The translations under genes and the position numbers were made by a program. Below are positions 51,873 to 61,481 of a stretch of DNA of 64,000 nt, piece after piece (position 1 is the stretch's first letter; the number at the start of each line of letters is the position of its first letter). Where the stretch lies: contig NZ_JAOTBG010000006.1 of the NCBI RefSeq assembly GCF_025628805.1, positions 15,335-79,334 on the forward strand, given 5' to 3'. The stretch is from Anaplasma capra. GTDB lineage: Bacteria > Pseudomonadota > Alphaproteobacteria > Rickettsiales > Anaplasmataceae. The notes below the pieces were generated by a model that had not been told where the DNA came from, ran no database searches, and was given only the letters and a program-made list of their open reading frames with translations.

Positions 51873-52137
51873 AATAAGTCTCTCCAATATTGCGTGCACA
51901 GAAAAGCCGGCTGCGCCCACTGTGCTATTTCTTAGGAGCTGCTGCGCGATACCGAGCGCGCATGGCTGGCTAGCAACACACCCATGGAGATTCTAGCACG
52001 AGTTATTTATTTAGTAAAATATCTTAAAGTCTAAGGTATTATAACGATGCGCTCAGGGCGGCATCCATGTATGCGGGGCCCTGCCTGCTATCAAGGAGGC
52101 CGCACCGGTCACACTGCGTTGTGCATCAGCAACAGCG

Positions 52138-52281
52138 CTAACTTAGAATCTTGCCACAATAAGGACACAACTGCTTCTCTTCGGTGATTCTTATGTATAC
52201 CCTTGGGTGTCCGCAATACAGCCCTTCTACGTCGCTTCCATCGCAGAACACCACTTCTCCTCTGCTAGACTCGCTACCCAT
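52138..52281 (-). CDS. Small zinc-finger protein (zf-CHCC, NDUFS6-like)
   Basis: A 47-residue frame begins ATG 52281 and ends TAG at 52138. It reads MGSESSRGEVVFC and later LYCGHPRVYIRI, ending CPYCGKILS. This has the CHCC zinc-ligand order of the family found in the NDUFS6 subunit of complex I: Cys23, His25, Cys39, Cys42. It is too short for most gene callers. It lies between the large membrane protein and secD on the same strand. The role is probably complex I or iron-sulfur assembly (inference). Confidence 0.85.
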   Translation of the reverse strand: MGSESSRGEVVFCDGSDVEGLYCGHPRVYIRITEEKQLCPYCGKILS

Positions 52282-52318
52282 TGTGACTACCCTGTAAACA
52301 CTGCTCCGCGCCCCGGTA

Positions 52319-53833
52319 TCAGGCTATTTGTAGACGCTTCACCGTATGTACCCATACATCTATCAGCATCTTAGTCAACACCACTGCTGACAGCATCGAA
52401 CATAGTATGCCAACTCCTAGTGTTACGGCAAAACCGCTTACTGACACGCTCCCCATGATAAACATTATAGCAGCAACTATCAACGTAGTGATGTTGGAGT
52501 CAAAAATTGTCGACATAGCGTTTTTAAAGCCTCTCTCCACAGCCCACTTCAGTTTTTTACTGGCACGCATTTCTTCCCTTATGCGCTCAAAGATCAGAAC
52601 GTTCGCGTCTATTGACATGCCTACCGTTAAAGTCATTCCCGCTATACCTGGAAGTGTCAGCGTTGCACCCAAGAAAGTAAGTGCCAGCAGTATGAACACG
52701 ATGTTGAAAATCAGCCCTACAACCGCGAAAACTCCTAGTACTCCGTATGATGCAATCATAAACACGGAAACTCCCACGACCGAGGCGAGCATGGCCACCT
52801 TACCCATGGCGATAGATCCTGCACCCAGACTTGGTCCTATTACTCTTTCTTCAATTACGCTTAAAGGTGCGGGAAGAGCCCCGGATTTTAGCAGTACTGC
52901 AAGCTCTTTTGCTTCGCTAAGGCTGAATCTACCACTAATTTCACCATTTCCCCCAAGTATGGGCTCCCGTATTGTGGGTGCGGTTAGCACCACGTTGTCC
53001 AGTACCGCGGCGAAAGGTTTACCCGCGTTCTTTGTTGTAAGCTCGGCAAACTTTTTAGTTGCTGCACTATTGAACTTAAAATACACCGCAGGCCTTCCCA
53101 GGTTGTCAAGGCCCGCACTTGCATCTATTAGTGAATCACCGCTTATTTCCACTTTTTTTAGGACGGGGTACACATTGCCGGCAGCATCGCTCATGATGTG
53201 CGTTACCGTGTGATCTACTTCTGATAGATGCTTTACCTCTTCCAGCAGATGGAAGGTTAACTTAGCTGTCTTGCCTATCAGGGATTTGATGCTGTCCGTG
53301 TTATGTACTCCCGGCACTTGTAGCGATATCCTACTTTCCCCATGACTTTTTATAGTAATCTCCTTGGTCCCAGATTTATCAAGCCTGCGCTGTACATTTC
53401 GCATGGAATCAGCCATCACTTCTTGCAGTAGTACCTTAACGTAGCTCTCCTTAAGGGATATCAGAGCGTGATCGTGCGTGCCGGAAACCACTGCATTGGG
53501 GTCAAAGCGCTTTATGCGTGCGTAATCCCTGTGGTTGGCTAAAGATAGCACTATTGCATTATCTTTTACGTAAAGTTTCCCGTACTGAATTTTTTCCTTC
53601 AGCAGAAAATCCTGTAGGGCGTCGCTCAGGCCATATAATCTCTCTCTGAGGTGTTCTTTGAAATCAACTTCTAGTAACAAATAAACACCGCCCTGAAGAT
53701 CCAGGCCCAGACTTGCTTTCTTCTTCGATAGCAGGAGGTTGGACTCCATAAAATTAGGCAGGACGAGGTACACCGACATTATGCACAACACAAGTGTGGC
53801 CACCACCTTGCCCAACATTGCACATTTTACCAC
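52319..53833 (-). CDS. secD: Protein-export membrane protein SecD
   Basis: SecD works with SecF to drive Sec translocation using the proton gradient. The 504-residue product has the N-terminal helix, LGLDLQGGVYLLLEVD, IKSHGESRISLQVPGV, and the RND-like C terminus with GATLTLPGIAGMTLTVGMSIDANVLIFERIREEM. All are intact, and length is normal for alphaproteobacterial SecD. secF is not adjacent. It is divergent from uvrB across a 55-base gap. Confidence 0.96.
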   Translation of the reverse strand: MVKCAMLGKVVATLVLCIMSVYLVLPNFMESNLLLSKKKASLGLDLQGGVYLLLEVDFKEHLRERLYGLSDALQDFLLKEKIQYGKLYVKDNAIVLSLANHRDYARIKRFDPNAVVSGTHDHALISLKESYVKVLLQEVMADSMRNVQRRLDKSGTKEITIKSHGESRISLQVPGVHNTDSIKSLIGKTAKLTFHLLEEVKHLSEVDHTVTHIMSDAAGNVYPVLKKVEISGDSLIDASAGLDNLGRPAVYFKFNSAATKKFAELTTKNAGKPFAAVLDNVVLTAPTIREPILGGNGEISGRFSLSEAKELAVLLKSGALPAPLSVIEERVIGPSLGAGSIAMGKVAMLASVVGVSVFMIASYGVLGVFAVVGLIFNIVFILLALTFLGATLTLPGIAGMTLTVGMSIDANVLIFERIREEMRASKKLKWAVERGFKNAMSTIFDSNITTLIVAAIMFIMGSVSVSGFAVTLGVGILCSMLSAVVLTKMLIDVWVHTVKRLQIA

Positions 53834-53888
53834 TAAGTATTTGTGGGGTACATTATATTAAATCTAGGTAAGTCCGGATAGCGGTTTT

Positions 53889-55847
53889 ATGCAACGCTTC
53901 AAAATTTTCTCAGAGTTTAAACCATCTGGAGACCAACCAAGTGCAATAGACAAGCTAGTACGCGGTGTTAGTTACGGAAAGAAAGAGCAGACTCTACTAG
54001 GCGTTACGGGGTCTGGAAAGACCTTCACCATGGCTTCTGTGATAGAGAGAACGCAGCGTCCTGCGGTAATAATTGCGCACAACAAGACTCTGGCTGCGCA
54101 ACTACATGAGGAGATGCGGTTGTTTTTTCCAGAAAACGCTGTGGAATACTTTGTTTCATACTATGACTACTACCAACCTGAGGCATACATTCCCCAGAGT
54201 GATGTTTACATAGAAAAAGATGCGCTGGTAAACGATAAGATTGACCTGCTGAGGCACTCTGCTACCAGATCGCTACTGGAGCGAAGAGATGTAATTGTAG
54301 TGGCGAGTGTGTCTTGCATATATGGTCTAGGTTCTCCCGAGCTGTACTCAGAAATGACAATACCGATTTGCTTGGGCATGAAAATAGACATGTGTCAGCT
54401 ACAGGAGAGGCTTGTTGAGCTGCAGTACAAGTGTAGTAGTAAGTGTGAGCGCGGCAATTTCAGCGTGCAAGGCGACATACTGAACATCTTCCCCTCGCAC
54501 TACGAAGACAGGATATGGAGAATATCGTTTTTCGGTGACGAGGTAGATTCTATTCAAGAAATTGACCCTAAATCTGGTGTGGTAACGCTCAAGCTGGAAA
54601 AGGTAAAGATATTCCCAAACAGCCACTACGTCACACCCAGGCCTACCCTGTTACAGGCAATTTCTGAAATTGAAAAGGAGCTTGAAAAATGTGCGCTGCA
54701 ATTCAGGCAATGTAACAAGGTGACTGAAGCTGGGAGGATTGTCGAGAGGACAAAGTTTGACATTGAAATGATGAGGGAAACGGGGACTTGTAAAGGCATT
54801 GAGAATTATTCACGCTATTTGTGTGGTAAGGAGGAAGGAGAGCCGCCGAATACCCTTCTGGATTACCTGCCTCAGGATGCCCTAATGTTTATAGACGAAA
54901 GCCACATCACCATACCTCAGATAAGGGCAATGTATAATGGGGATAGAATGAGAAAAGCGAATCTCATCAGCCACGGATTCAGATTGCCTTCTGCATTAGA
55001 TAATCGACCGCTGACTTTTGAGGAATGGGAGCATAGAAAACCGACAGTGGTTTACGTTTCTGCCACTCCCGGGCAATACGAACTCACCCAGACCAAGGGT
55101 GCGGCTGTTGAACAGCTTATCAGGCCAACCGGGTTGTTGGACCCCGTGTGTATCGTCAAGAGCGCGGACGGACAGGTGCATGACGTAGTGTGCGAAAGTA
55201 AAGCAGCCATAGAACGGGGGTATCGGGTACTAATTACTACCTTGACCAAAAAAATGGCAGAAAATCTTACGGAGTATATGCACGAGATGGGAATCAAGGT
55301 TGCGTATTTGCATTCGGACGTTAAGACTCTGGAGAGAATGGAGATAATTAGTAACCTGAGACTAGGAGAGATAGATGTTCTAATAGGTGTAAATCTCATG
55401 CGTGAAGGGCTGGACATACCGGAGTGTGCGCTTGTTGGGATATTAGATGCTGATAAGGAAGGTTTTCTACGATCTACGACTTCTCTTATACAGACTATGG
55501 GACGTGCTGCGCGCAATTCTGAAGGTAGGGTTATTCTGTATGCGAATGTGGTAACTGGGTCCATGAAAAGAGCCATGGAGGAAACTAATAGAAGGAGGGA
55601 AGCGCAGCACAAGTATAATCAGGAACACGGCCTTACTCCCCGCACTATCAAAAAATCTGTACAAACAAGTCTCGGCAAGATTGTGGGCTCCAAGATAAAA
55701 TCTCCGCAGCATGATTACGGCAAGCCTTTGGCTGATTGTGATATTGCGGAGTTGCAGAAGGCAATGCTCTTATGTGCTGAAAACCTTGATTTTGAGCGAG
55801 CTGCGGAAATACGCAACACGATACGCAGGCTTACTTCCTCCTCATGA
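53889..55847 (+). CDS. uvrB: Excinuclease ABC subunit B
   Basis: UvrB is the damage-verification helicase of nucleotide excision repair. The 652-residue protein has KPSGDQPSAIDKL, Walker A GVTGSGKT at 38-45, the beta-hairpin EYFVSYYDYYQPEAYIP, FIDESHITIPQ (Walker B), and LMREGLDIPECALVGILDAD and IQTMGRAARNSEG (later helicase motifs), ending with a UVR domain (about 615-645) that binds UvrC. All features intact. It is monocistronic. Confidence 0.97.
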   Translation: MQRFKIFSEFKPSGDQPSAIDKLVRGVSYGKKEQTLLGVTGSGKTFTMASVIERTQRPAVIIAHNKTLAAQLHEEMRLFFPENAVEYFVSYYDYYQPEAYIPQSDVYIEKDALVNDKIDLLRHSATRSLLERRDVIVVASVSCIYGLGSPELYSEMTIPICLGMKIDMCQLQERLVELQYKCSSKCERGNFSVQGDILNIFPSHYEDRIWRISFFGDEVDSIQEIDPKSGVVTLKLEKVKIFPNSHYVTPRPTLLQAISEIEKELEKCALQFRQCNKVTEAGRIVERTKFDIEMMRETGTCKGIENYSRYLCGKEEGEPPNTLLDYLPQDALMFIDESHITIPQIRAMYNGDRMRKANLISHGFRLPSALDNRPLTFEEWEHRKPTVVYVSATPGQYELTQTKGAAVEQLIRPTGLLDPVCIVKSADGQVHDVVCESKAAIERGYRVLITTLTKKMAENLTEYMHEMGIKVAYLHSDVKTLERMEIISNLRLGEIDVLIGVNLMREGLDIPECALVGILDADKEGFLRSTTSLIQTMGRAARNSEGRVILYANVVTGSMKRAMEETNRRREAQHKYNQEHGLTPRTIKKSVQTSLGKIVGSKIKSPQHDYGKPLADCDIAELQKAMLLCAENLDFERAAEIRNTIRRLTSSS

Positions 55848-56228
55848 TACCCCGCGTAGCAGCCCTTAACAGCCTGGTCTTTTGGTATGCGGTAATTGTT
55901 TTTTAAGATTTTGTCTCTAAAAGCTCCGGCTGGTTGCGCCTTTTGGGCGACAACACATAGATTTATTAAGAGCACACCACGGGCATCAATGTGTGCCGCG
56001 TTGGTGTGGTGCTATGTTAAGTCTCTGGAGTTCGGGAGCTAAAGTGATGAATGGCTCGGGCGTTGATTGAGTGCCCTATTACAGGTTTACGTAGAAGAAG
56101 TTTTATGTGCAACCCGGTACAGACTTGATAGCGGGAACGTGAGCACTGCGCCTTTGTACCGGGAGTGTTACGCCTACCAGAATTTAGTGCTGTTTGTCGT
56201 TGTTCTGGAGTTTGGGGTGAGGTTTAGG
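55848..56228. other. Intergenic region before the MIYFD-type genes
   Basis: About 380 bases. A TTG-started extension of the next gene covers part of it (from 56067), but the paralogue's start argues against this. No RNA gene or clear repeat was recognised. Confidence 0.5.
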
Positions 56229-57134
56229 ATGATATATTTCGATGACAATAAATTTATGGAAGCATTTAGTAATGGGGGGATATACGTGCACTCAGATCCA
56301 CATTGGGGACATAGGTTCATTAATGGTGAAATCACTGAAGGAGTCTTCACCATAGACTATCTTGCGCCTATAGAGTTTCGTCGAGACGGTGCAGCTGGTG
56401 CAATCATCTTTGAGAGCGTAGTAGACCCCAAGCTTGCCGGGCTCTCATACATTGTTCCTGAGGGAACTGATTCGTTCAGAGATTGCAAGGTTCACGGGTC
56501 ATTCAAATACACGGATTATGGATCCGCAGAGTTGCTTAATATGTCATATGGGGAGCGATATTATACGTACAAGGCGCAAAATGGTGGAGGTCAGCTTCTT
56601 GTAGGACGGCTGGCCGAACCAGGAGGTCTGGATGTTACTAGGAATGGATTTTCTATACTAGCTGGTCCAACGAGAGGTGCAGTGTTGTTGGGGGATAACA
56701 CGGCTGTTTTTCAAGTTCCGGTTTCAGATTCACAGGTTCTCGATGTGATATTGTACCCGCCGCAGCATGTGTTCCCAGTCAAGGGTGAAGTCCGGCCTAC
56801 TGATAAGGAAAGCCGTGAGGCTGCGGAGCATTTTATGAACACGGACAATGAAGCTTCTCAGCAGGGGCGCGCTGAACCATCTGGGGTGCAGTCGCACACA
56901 CCTGATTCGGGACTTGGAGCTGAGACTAATTTGGGGCTTGGAGCCGTTACCAATGGGGATCCCAAGCCTGCTCCCGGTGCATCAGGTGAAGTGCCTAGTG
57001 AAAAGGACGTGACGGACAATCTCCAACCCACAAAAAACGGCGGCGACGTTCCGCTTGAAGAGTTGCGTAACGCAGACAAATCTACCGGGTGGCATCGCGA
57101 AGTTCTCGGGTGGTTGAAATCATTTTTTGCCTAG
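56229..57134 (+). CDS. Lineage-specific protein A of the MIYFD-type family
   Basis: A 301-residue product of unknown function. It starts MIYFDDNKFMEAFSNGGIYVHSD, closely resembling the next gene. Residues 1-185 form a beta-rich region ending VPVSDSQVLDVILYPP. Residues about 190-301 are a hydrophilic tail rich in Glu, Gly and Pro, with the imperfect repeat LGAETNLGLGAVTN. The long tail is absent from its paralogue. No signal peptide or membrane helix from this start. Possibly a secreted or surface-associated protein (inference only). Confidence 0.8.
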   Translation: MIYFDDNKFMEAFSNGGIYVHSDPHWGHRFINGEITEGVFTIDYLAPIEFRRDGAAGAIIFESVVDPKLAGLSYIVPEGTDSFRDCKVHGSFKYTDYGSAELLNMSYGERYYTYKAQNGGGQLLVGRLAEPGGLDVTRNGFSILAGPTRGAVLLGDNTAVFQVPVSDSQVLDVILYPPQHVFPVKGEVRPTDKESREAAEHFMNTDNEASQQGRAEPSGVQSHTPDSGLGAETNLGLGAVTNGDPKPAPGASGEVPSEKDVTDNLQPTKNGGDVPLEELRNADKSTGWHREVLGWLKSFFA

Positions 57135-57181
57135 GTAGCTATAGTTGGAGTGTTTGCTTATTTCGTTTTCATAGGTCTTAA

Positions 57182-57688
57182 ATGATATATTTTGATAGCG
57201 GTTCCGCAGAAAATGCTCACGGGGGTAGTGTGTACATACACTCTGACCAACGTATTGTGACAGATAACGGTGGGAATGCGGCGGAACATCGCATTGACCA
57301 TTTTTGTCCGGCAACGTTTACTTATAACAAAGATGGAACGATGCATTTCCTAGCGGGGGGTGCGTTTAAGAATCCGGAGCACTCAATTCTCAGTAATTTT
57401 GTGGTCACTGGTGATTTTGAGTACATTAACCACTACGATGCGCAACTGAACAACGTTGCGTACTTGGAGTGCAAGTATTCCTGGGGTGAAGGAGGCCCAG
57501 CAAACGTCGGTAATGTGCTCTCACGATACAGCGCAGAATCTCTTGCCCCTGTTGACGGGCATATAGCGTTTGATGATCGCAGAACCATAGTATTCCAAAG
57601 TCCGGAAGTGGTGGAGCTGATTCTACGGGTCCCAAGTGACATGAGGTCTCAGCATGACTTTGTAATTTTGGAGCCCCCAGCTTGCTGA
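57182..57688 (+). CDS. Lineage-specific protein B of the MIYFD-type family
   Basis: A 168-residue paralogue of the preceding gene. It shares MIYFD at the start, GGSVYIHSDQ, the HRIDHFCPATFTYNKDG segment (compare FTIDYLAPIEFRRDG in protein A), LSNFVVTGDFEYINH, and the late IVFQSPEVVELILRVP strand. It lacks the acidic tail. It starts 47 bases after protein A ends and is probably a tandem duplication product. Function unknown. Confidence 0.8.
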   Translation: MIYFDSGSAENAHGGSVYIHSDQRIVTDNGGNAAEHRIDHFCPATFTYNKDGTMHFLAGGAFKNPEHSILSNFVVTGDFEYINHYDAQLNNVAYLECKYSWGEGGPANVGNVLSRYSAESLAPVDGHIAFDDRRTIVFQSPEVVELILRVPSDMRSQHDFVILEPPAC

Positions 57689-57893
57689 TGGATATGTATC
57701 GAGGGGCTGCCTCCCCCTAAGTGTATCTGTCCAATTGGGTGTTCCCTTTGGTAGCGTTCCATATTAGTTTGTGCTCAGGGGTGCCGTGCATTTGGTGAGG
57801 TGCCATTGCGCTGCTGGCCATGGAGTGAGTCACGGTTCCTTCTATGGCTCTAGAGCGAGTTTTTAGTAACAAACATTAGGAGAGGTAAAAGTC

Positions 57894-58097
57894 GTGGATA
57901 AGTTCTTGAAATATTTTAGGAGTCCTTGCACACACATGAGACGTGTCGGAGTCACATCGTCGTCATTAAACACAAGCTTACAACTGTTGCGGCAACTCAA
58001 TAACGATTCTGGTGAGCGCGGTCGTTCTGGGTCCACTGTTAGGAACAGTGACGCCTCCTCGTGTCTACGAAGTAGGCATACTGAACGTAACAAGTAG
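57894..58097 (+). CDS. Small basic ORF, 67 aa (uncertain)
   Basis: Begins with GTG after an AGGAGAGG site at proper spacing, and reads MDKFLKYFRSPCTHMRRV followed by a Ser/Arg-rich stretch. No family recognised. Supported mainly by the ribosome-binding site and by its place in an accessory patch. It may equally be a gene fragment. Confidence 0.4.
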   Translation: MDKFLKYFRSPCTHMRRVGVTSSSLNTSLQLLRQLNNDSGERGRSGSTVRNSDASSCLRSRHTERNK

Positions 58098-58195
58098 AGA
58101 CCGGCGTCCGGACGACCGACGTGCGGCTACAGCGGTATTTGCTCTAGCATCTACCGAAGCCGCACGATGCCCCATCCTGTTTTTGGAGATTTAAA

Positions 58196-58384
58196 ATGAC
58201 TGATTATACAAACCTTTGGGAGGTTTTGCCCACGCATGACCACCACGCAGATCACAGTCCTTTTCCCGATGTTGATTGTGGATTCTCGCAGTTTCTGGAG
58301 GCTGATCAGGCATCGATAGCGCTACTCATAGAGGGATACGAGAAGATGCAGGAAGCCCGCCTTCTCAGGAACACGCTCGCATAA
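58196..58384 (+). CDS. Small acidic ORF, 62 aa (uncertain)
   Basis: ATG after GGAG at suitable distance. The product MTDYTNLWEVLPTHDHHADH and onward has no membrane segment and ends in a charged helix (IEGYEKMQEARLLRNTLA). Not recognised. The His/Asp-rich stretch might bind metal (inference). It may belong to the accessory patch with the MIYFD genes. Confidence 0.4.
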   Translation: MTDYTNLWEVLPTHDHHADHSPFPDVDCGFSQFLEADQASIALLIEGYEKMQEARLLRNTLA

Positions 58385-58572
58385 GCAGGTAAGCCCGAAC
58401 GCGGGGATCCCACCACGAGATGCCCCACGGCCGGGCTACCCACACTGCGCAGCTAGCGTGGTTACGATACTTGTGTGAGCCCGCGTAATGGCAGTATGCC
58501 GCAGGCATTCCGTACTAGTACTGCAAGGGATAGACGCATTGACTAAGCGTCCAGCAATATACCAACAGCACT

Positions 58573-59145
58573 CTATGCGACGTTACCGGTGCGCGCACAA
58601 GGGCAGTCGGTTTTTTCTTCCACATCTTGTTGCACCTGATCAGCTGCTGGAACTTCTATTTCTCCAGCTGTTACTTCCAGCTCTTGTACATCTACTCCAT
58701 CATCTACTGCCGCAACATCATCTTGCGTCCCGGTTGCCTTCACGAGCGTAAGGTCAACATTTAGTGTGTCACTGTGGAAGACTATACGACCATCAGCCTC
58801 TTCTCTTCCCTTGAGCTCGGAAAACTCAAGTCCCCTGTTGACTACGGAGTACTGTTCTTCATCCACGCGACCGCATGGAGTGTCGACATAAGAAACAAAA
58901 CGTGCGACCAGAGCTCCGTCAACATCCTCTAATATGGCGCCACTTATTGAGTGGTAAACTGTAGTGATGCCCTCACAGTTTACAGCGTCGCCGTTGCTCC
59001 CGCCCCAGAACCACCAGTGGCCGTCGTATCCGTGTTCGAAAGTAACGGCGGTAAACTCTGCATCGCAACTACAATCACCTGCACACAACGCGTTATTGCC
59101 ACCAGAAATGGAAACGTTGTATGTTCCCTCGCTGAAATCCACCAT
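58573..59145 (-). CDS. Lineage-specific protein C (possible distant MIYFD relative)
   Basis: A 190-residue product from ATG 59145 (215 from 59220, which adds a hydrophobic segment that could be a signal or membrane helix). It starts MVDFSEGTYNVSISGG, has several Cys (CAGDCSCDAEF), and the strand IVFHSDTLNVDLTLVKA that resembles the IVFQSPEVVELILRVP segment of protein B. The C-terminal 50 residues are Asp/Glu/Val-rich and low in complexity. The relationship to proteins A and B is an inference; the function is unknown. Confidence 0.7.
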   Translation of the reverse strand: MVDFSEGTYNVSISGGNNALCAGDCSCDAEFTAVTFEHGYDGHWWFWGGSNGDAVNCEGITTVYHSISGAILEDVDGALVARFVSYVDTPCGRVDEEQYSVVNRGLEFSELKGREEADGRIVFHSDTLNVDLTLVKATGTQDDVAAVDDGVDVQELEVTAGEIEVPAADQVQQDVEEKTDCPCARTGNVA

Positions 59146-59220
59146 AGTGTAACCTAAGAATACGATAAACTGCCACAGTCTCATTAAAATGGTTAGGCTT
59201 GTAAAGCAAAAAAGTCTCAT

Positions 59221-59711
59221 AGTTGTTTGTGTGACATGTCGTGTATACCATGTGTTGTATTTCTTGAATTTTAGGGTTAGCTACAAGGTTACTAACGGTG
59301 CTGGAGTTGCGGTGTTACGGTGATGTTATGAACCTAGCTTTGCGGCGCTGCAGACACATAGTGTTATGACAATGTGAGCGTAAACCCCGCATAGTAGGCG
59401 CAAACCTTTTTTGTTTCTTAGCCGGTTTGCAATTTCAATGCTTTGGGTCCTGCGTAAATATATTCCCTATTTCAACGTCCCTGGCATTGCTACTCTTTCT
59501 GTGTCACATATTAAAGATGTGTTTACTTGTGCAGTTGTATGAAAGTTCGCGCCCAGGCACTCTAACGTTGTGGACGTGTTGCAGTGCGGCTACAACAGTG
59601 ATGTGCGCCGCACCAAAGTTTGCGATGTGTTGAAGTCCTGCAATGTTGTGGAAAGTGTGACCTTGCACGCGCTGCTGCGCCAAACACGGCTAAGGATGCG
59701 ACCTTTCTGCA
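59221..59711. other. Intergenic region, about 490 bases
   Basis: I see no gene, tRNA or repeat here. Short frames on the plus strand have no family signals. Base composition is close to the surrounding genes. Confidence 0.5.
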
Positions 59712-60539
59712 TCAAAAGCTCACTCTTATCTTTTCTTGCTCTATGCGAGCTCGTATCATTTTTAAATCCTCCCATGCAAGTCGCTTCTGCATAGGTTGCC
59801 TAAGCAGATAAGCTGGATGAAAAATCACTGCGGTGTCTATCTTGCTCTCAAGGAACGGATTGGCGTACTTGTGCCACCGCCCCCTCAACTTGGAAATGCT
59901 CTCTGGCGAGCCAAGCAGAGAATAGCACGCGGTACTGCCTACCAGTACAAGAATACTTGGTGCGACCAGGGCTATGTGCTTTTCAACAAATGGCCTGCAT
60001 ACCTCTAATTCGAAATCAGTAGGACGGCGATTTCCCGGAGGGCGCCAGAATGTTGTATTGCTTATGTAAGTGTTCTGTCTATTGAGGCCAATGGCTGCGA
60101 GCATTTTGTCAAGCAGCATACCACTTGCCCCACAAAACGGGCGGCCCTCCCGGTCTTCGCTGCTGCCGGGGGCCTCCCCGACTAGCATGATTTTCGCGTC
60201 AGGGTTACCGTCGGAGAACACGGTGTTCAGGGCCGTCTTTTTTATATCGCACCCCTCAAAGGATTCTATCGCTTCCCTTAACTCCGACAAATCGCTGCAC
60301 TTTTCTGCGATGCTTCTAGCTGCTCCCACCCAGTCAGTTGAGAACTTACTCTCTGCTTCGGTGACGAGCTCACCCACTTCAGGCCGCGAGGCCTCGGGCG
60401 CAAGGTCCTGCGACTCTTGCAAGTGCACGCTGCCGTCGCAGGAATCGCCTTCTTCTAACACGGAGTCTATCCCGCTTTCGTGGTGGAATTTGAGAGCCTC
60501 TAGCAGCTCTCCATCGTCTACTATATCTTCCTTTGTCAC
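59712..60539 (-). CDS. Family 4 uracil-DNA glycosylase
   Basis: The 275-residue enzyme removes uracil from DNA. It has a hydrophilic N terminus (about 1-85), then FEGCDIKKTALNTVFSDGN, MLVGEAPGSSEDREGRPFCG (catalytic motif), ISNTTFWRPPGNRRPTDFE, SILVLVGSTACYSLL and the late IFHPAYLLRQP (minor-groove intercalation). Cys in the first, third and fourth segments are candidate ligands of the 4Fe-4S cluster. It is the alphaproteobacterial form with a single Cys in the first segment. Likely active. Confidence 0.92.
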   Translation of the reverse strand: MTKEDIVDDGELLEALKFHHESGIDSVLEEGDSCDGSVHLQESQDLAPEASRPEVGELVTEAESKFSTDWVGAARSIAEKCSDLSELREAIESFEGCDIKKTALNTVFSDGNPDAKIMLVGEAPGSSEDREGRPFCGASGMLLDKMLAAIGLNRQNTYISNTTFWRPPGNRRPTDFELEVCRPFVEKHIALVAPSILVLVGSTACYSLLGSPESISKLRGRWHKYANPFLESKIDTAVIFHPAYLLRQPMQKRLAWEDLKMIRARIEQEKIRVSF

Positions 60540-60818
60540 TTACACCCTCTCAGCAAATAATCCTGCGTTGCAGCCATTATTACGCTCGTGCCTTGCGACA
60601 CAGCTGTGGCAGCTCAAGCGCACACTACCAGATTCTTCATACACGTAACTGCTAGTAAGTCAATATAACTGTCGCTAAGAGAAAGCTGAGGGTTCTAGTT
60701 TGAGGGTTGGGCGGCGCCACTTCGGGGATAAATGCATGGTGCAGATGCCTACTTTCTTCTCAGCTTGAGCATACACCTATGGGGGATCTGTACTGCGGGT
60801 GCGAAACACACGAGGCCA

Positions 60819-61418
60819 CTAGTCGTCGTACTTTTGGTGACCGTTGTGCCGCGATGTATGCACACGTCTTGATGCTTTTCTGATCTTTTCCATTACCATG
60901 TCACGTTTGAACTTTGAGATGTGTTTCAAGAACACCACTCCATTCAAGTGGTCTAACTCATGCTGGAGACATCGCGCCAACAACCCCTCAGCCTTCATGA
61001 GCATCTTCTTCCCGTGAAGGTCAACATACTCCATGATTACACGCTCTGGCCGCACGACGACTTCTCTTTGGTCAGGTACAGACAAGCACCCCTCCTCCAT
61101 CTCCACCAACTCCTCTGATGCCCCGACTATTACTGGATTTATGACAACAGTTGGGCCACAGGTTGTACGATACGCACCTGAGCCGCTGTCTTTCGGTATC
61201 TCGTATCTGTCTGTTCCATACTCCAGGTCCACGACAAAAATGCGCTTGTGTATGCCCACCTGCACAGCTGCAAGCCCAATACCTTTATTAGCATACATGG
61301 TCTCAAACATGCTATCAGCGAGTGTCTTAAGCTGGGCGTCAAAACCTGCCACATCTACCTCTTCGGAGCACAAGAACAACCGGCTGTCAGGCAGGGTCAC
61401 TAAAGGCAGTACAGGCAT
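60819..61418 (-). CDS. def: Peptide deformylase
   Basis: Def removes the formyl group from new proteins. The 199-residue protein has GIGLAAVQVG, EEGCLSVPDQR with the metal-binding Cys, and QHELDHLNG with the metal-binding HExxH. The C-terminal tail is basic. All three motifs are complete. It is transcribed away from plsC across a 63-base gap with a strong promoter element. Confidence 0.95.
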   Translation of the reverse strand: MPVLPLVTLPDSRLFLCSEEVDVAGFDAQLKTLADSMFETMYANKGIGLAAVQVGIHKRIFVVDLEYGTDRYEIPKDSGSGAYRTTCGPTVVINPVIVGASEELVEMEEGCLSVPDQREVVVRPERVIMEYVDLHGKKMLMKAEGLLARCLQHELDHLNGVVFLKHISKFKRDMVMEKIRKASRRVHTSRHNGHQKYDD

Positions 61419-61442
61419 ACCAAACTCCTCTCAGGAACGCGC

Positions 61443-61471
61443 TTCTCACCCATTGCGTAATTCTATATAAT
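61443..61471 (+). promoter_or_regulatory. Candidate sigma-70 promoter before plsC
   Basis: TTCTCA (61443-61448), a 17-base spacer and a perfect TATAAT at 61466-61471. A transcript from here would begin about base 61478, only a few bases before the GTG start at 61482, so it would be nearly leaderless. Confidence 0.5.
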
Positions 61472-61481
61472 AGCGCATGGA

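Noticed and set aside
52407-53213. Plus-strand 268-codon frame opposite secD
   Set aside because: It is a shadow of the secD reading frame, with Thr/Ser-rich sequence and no family signal.
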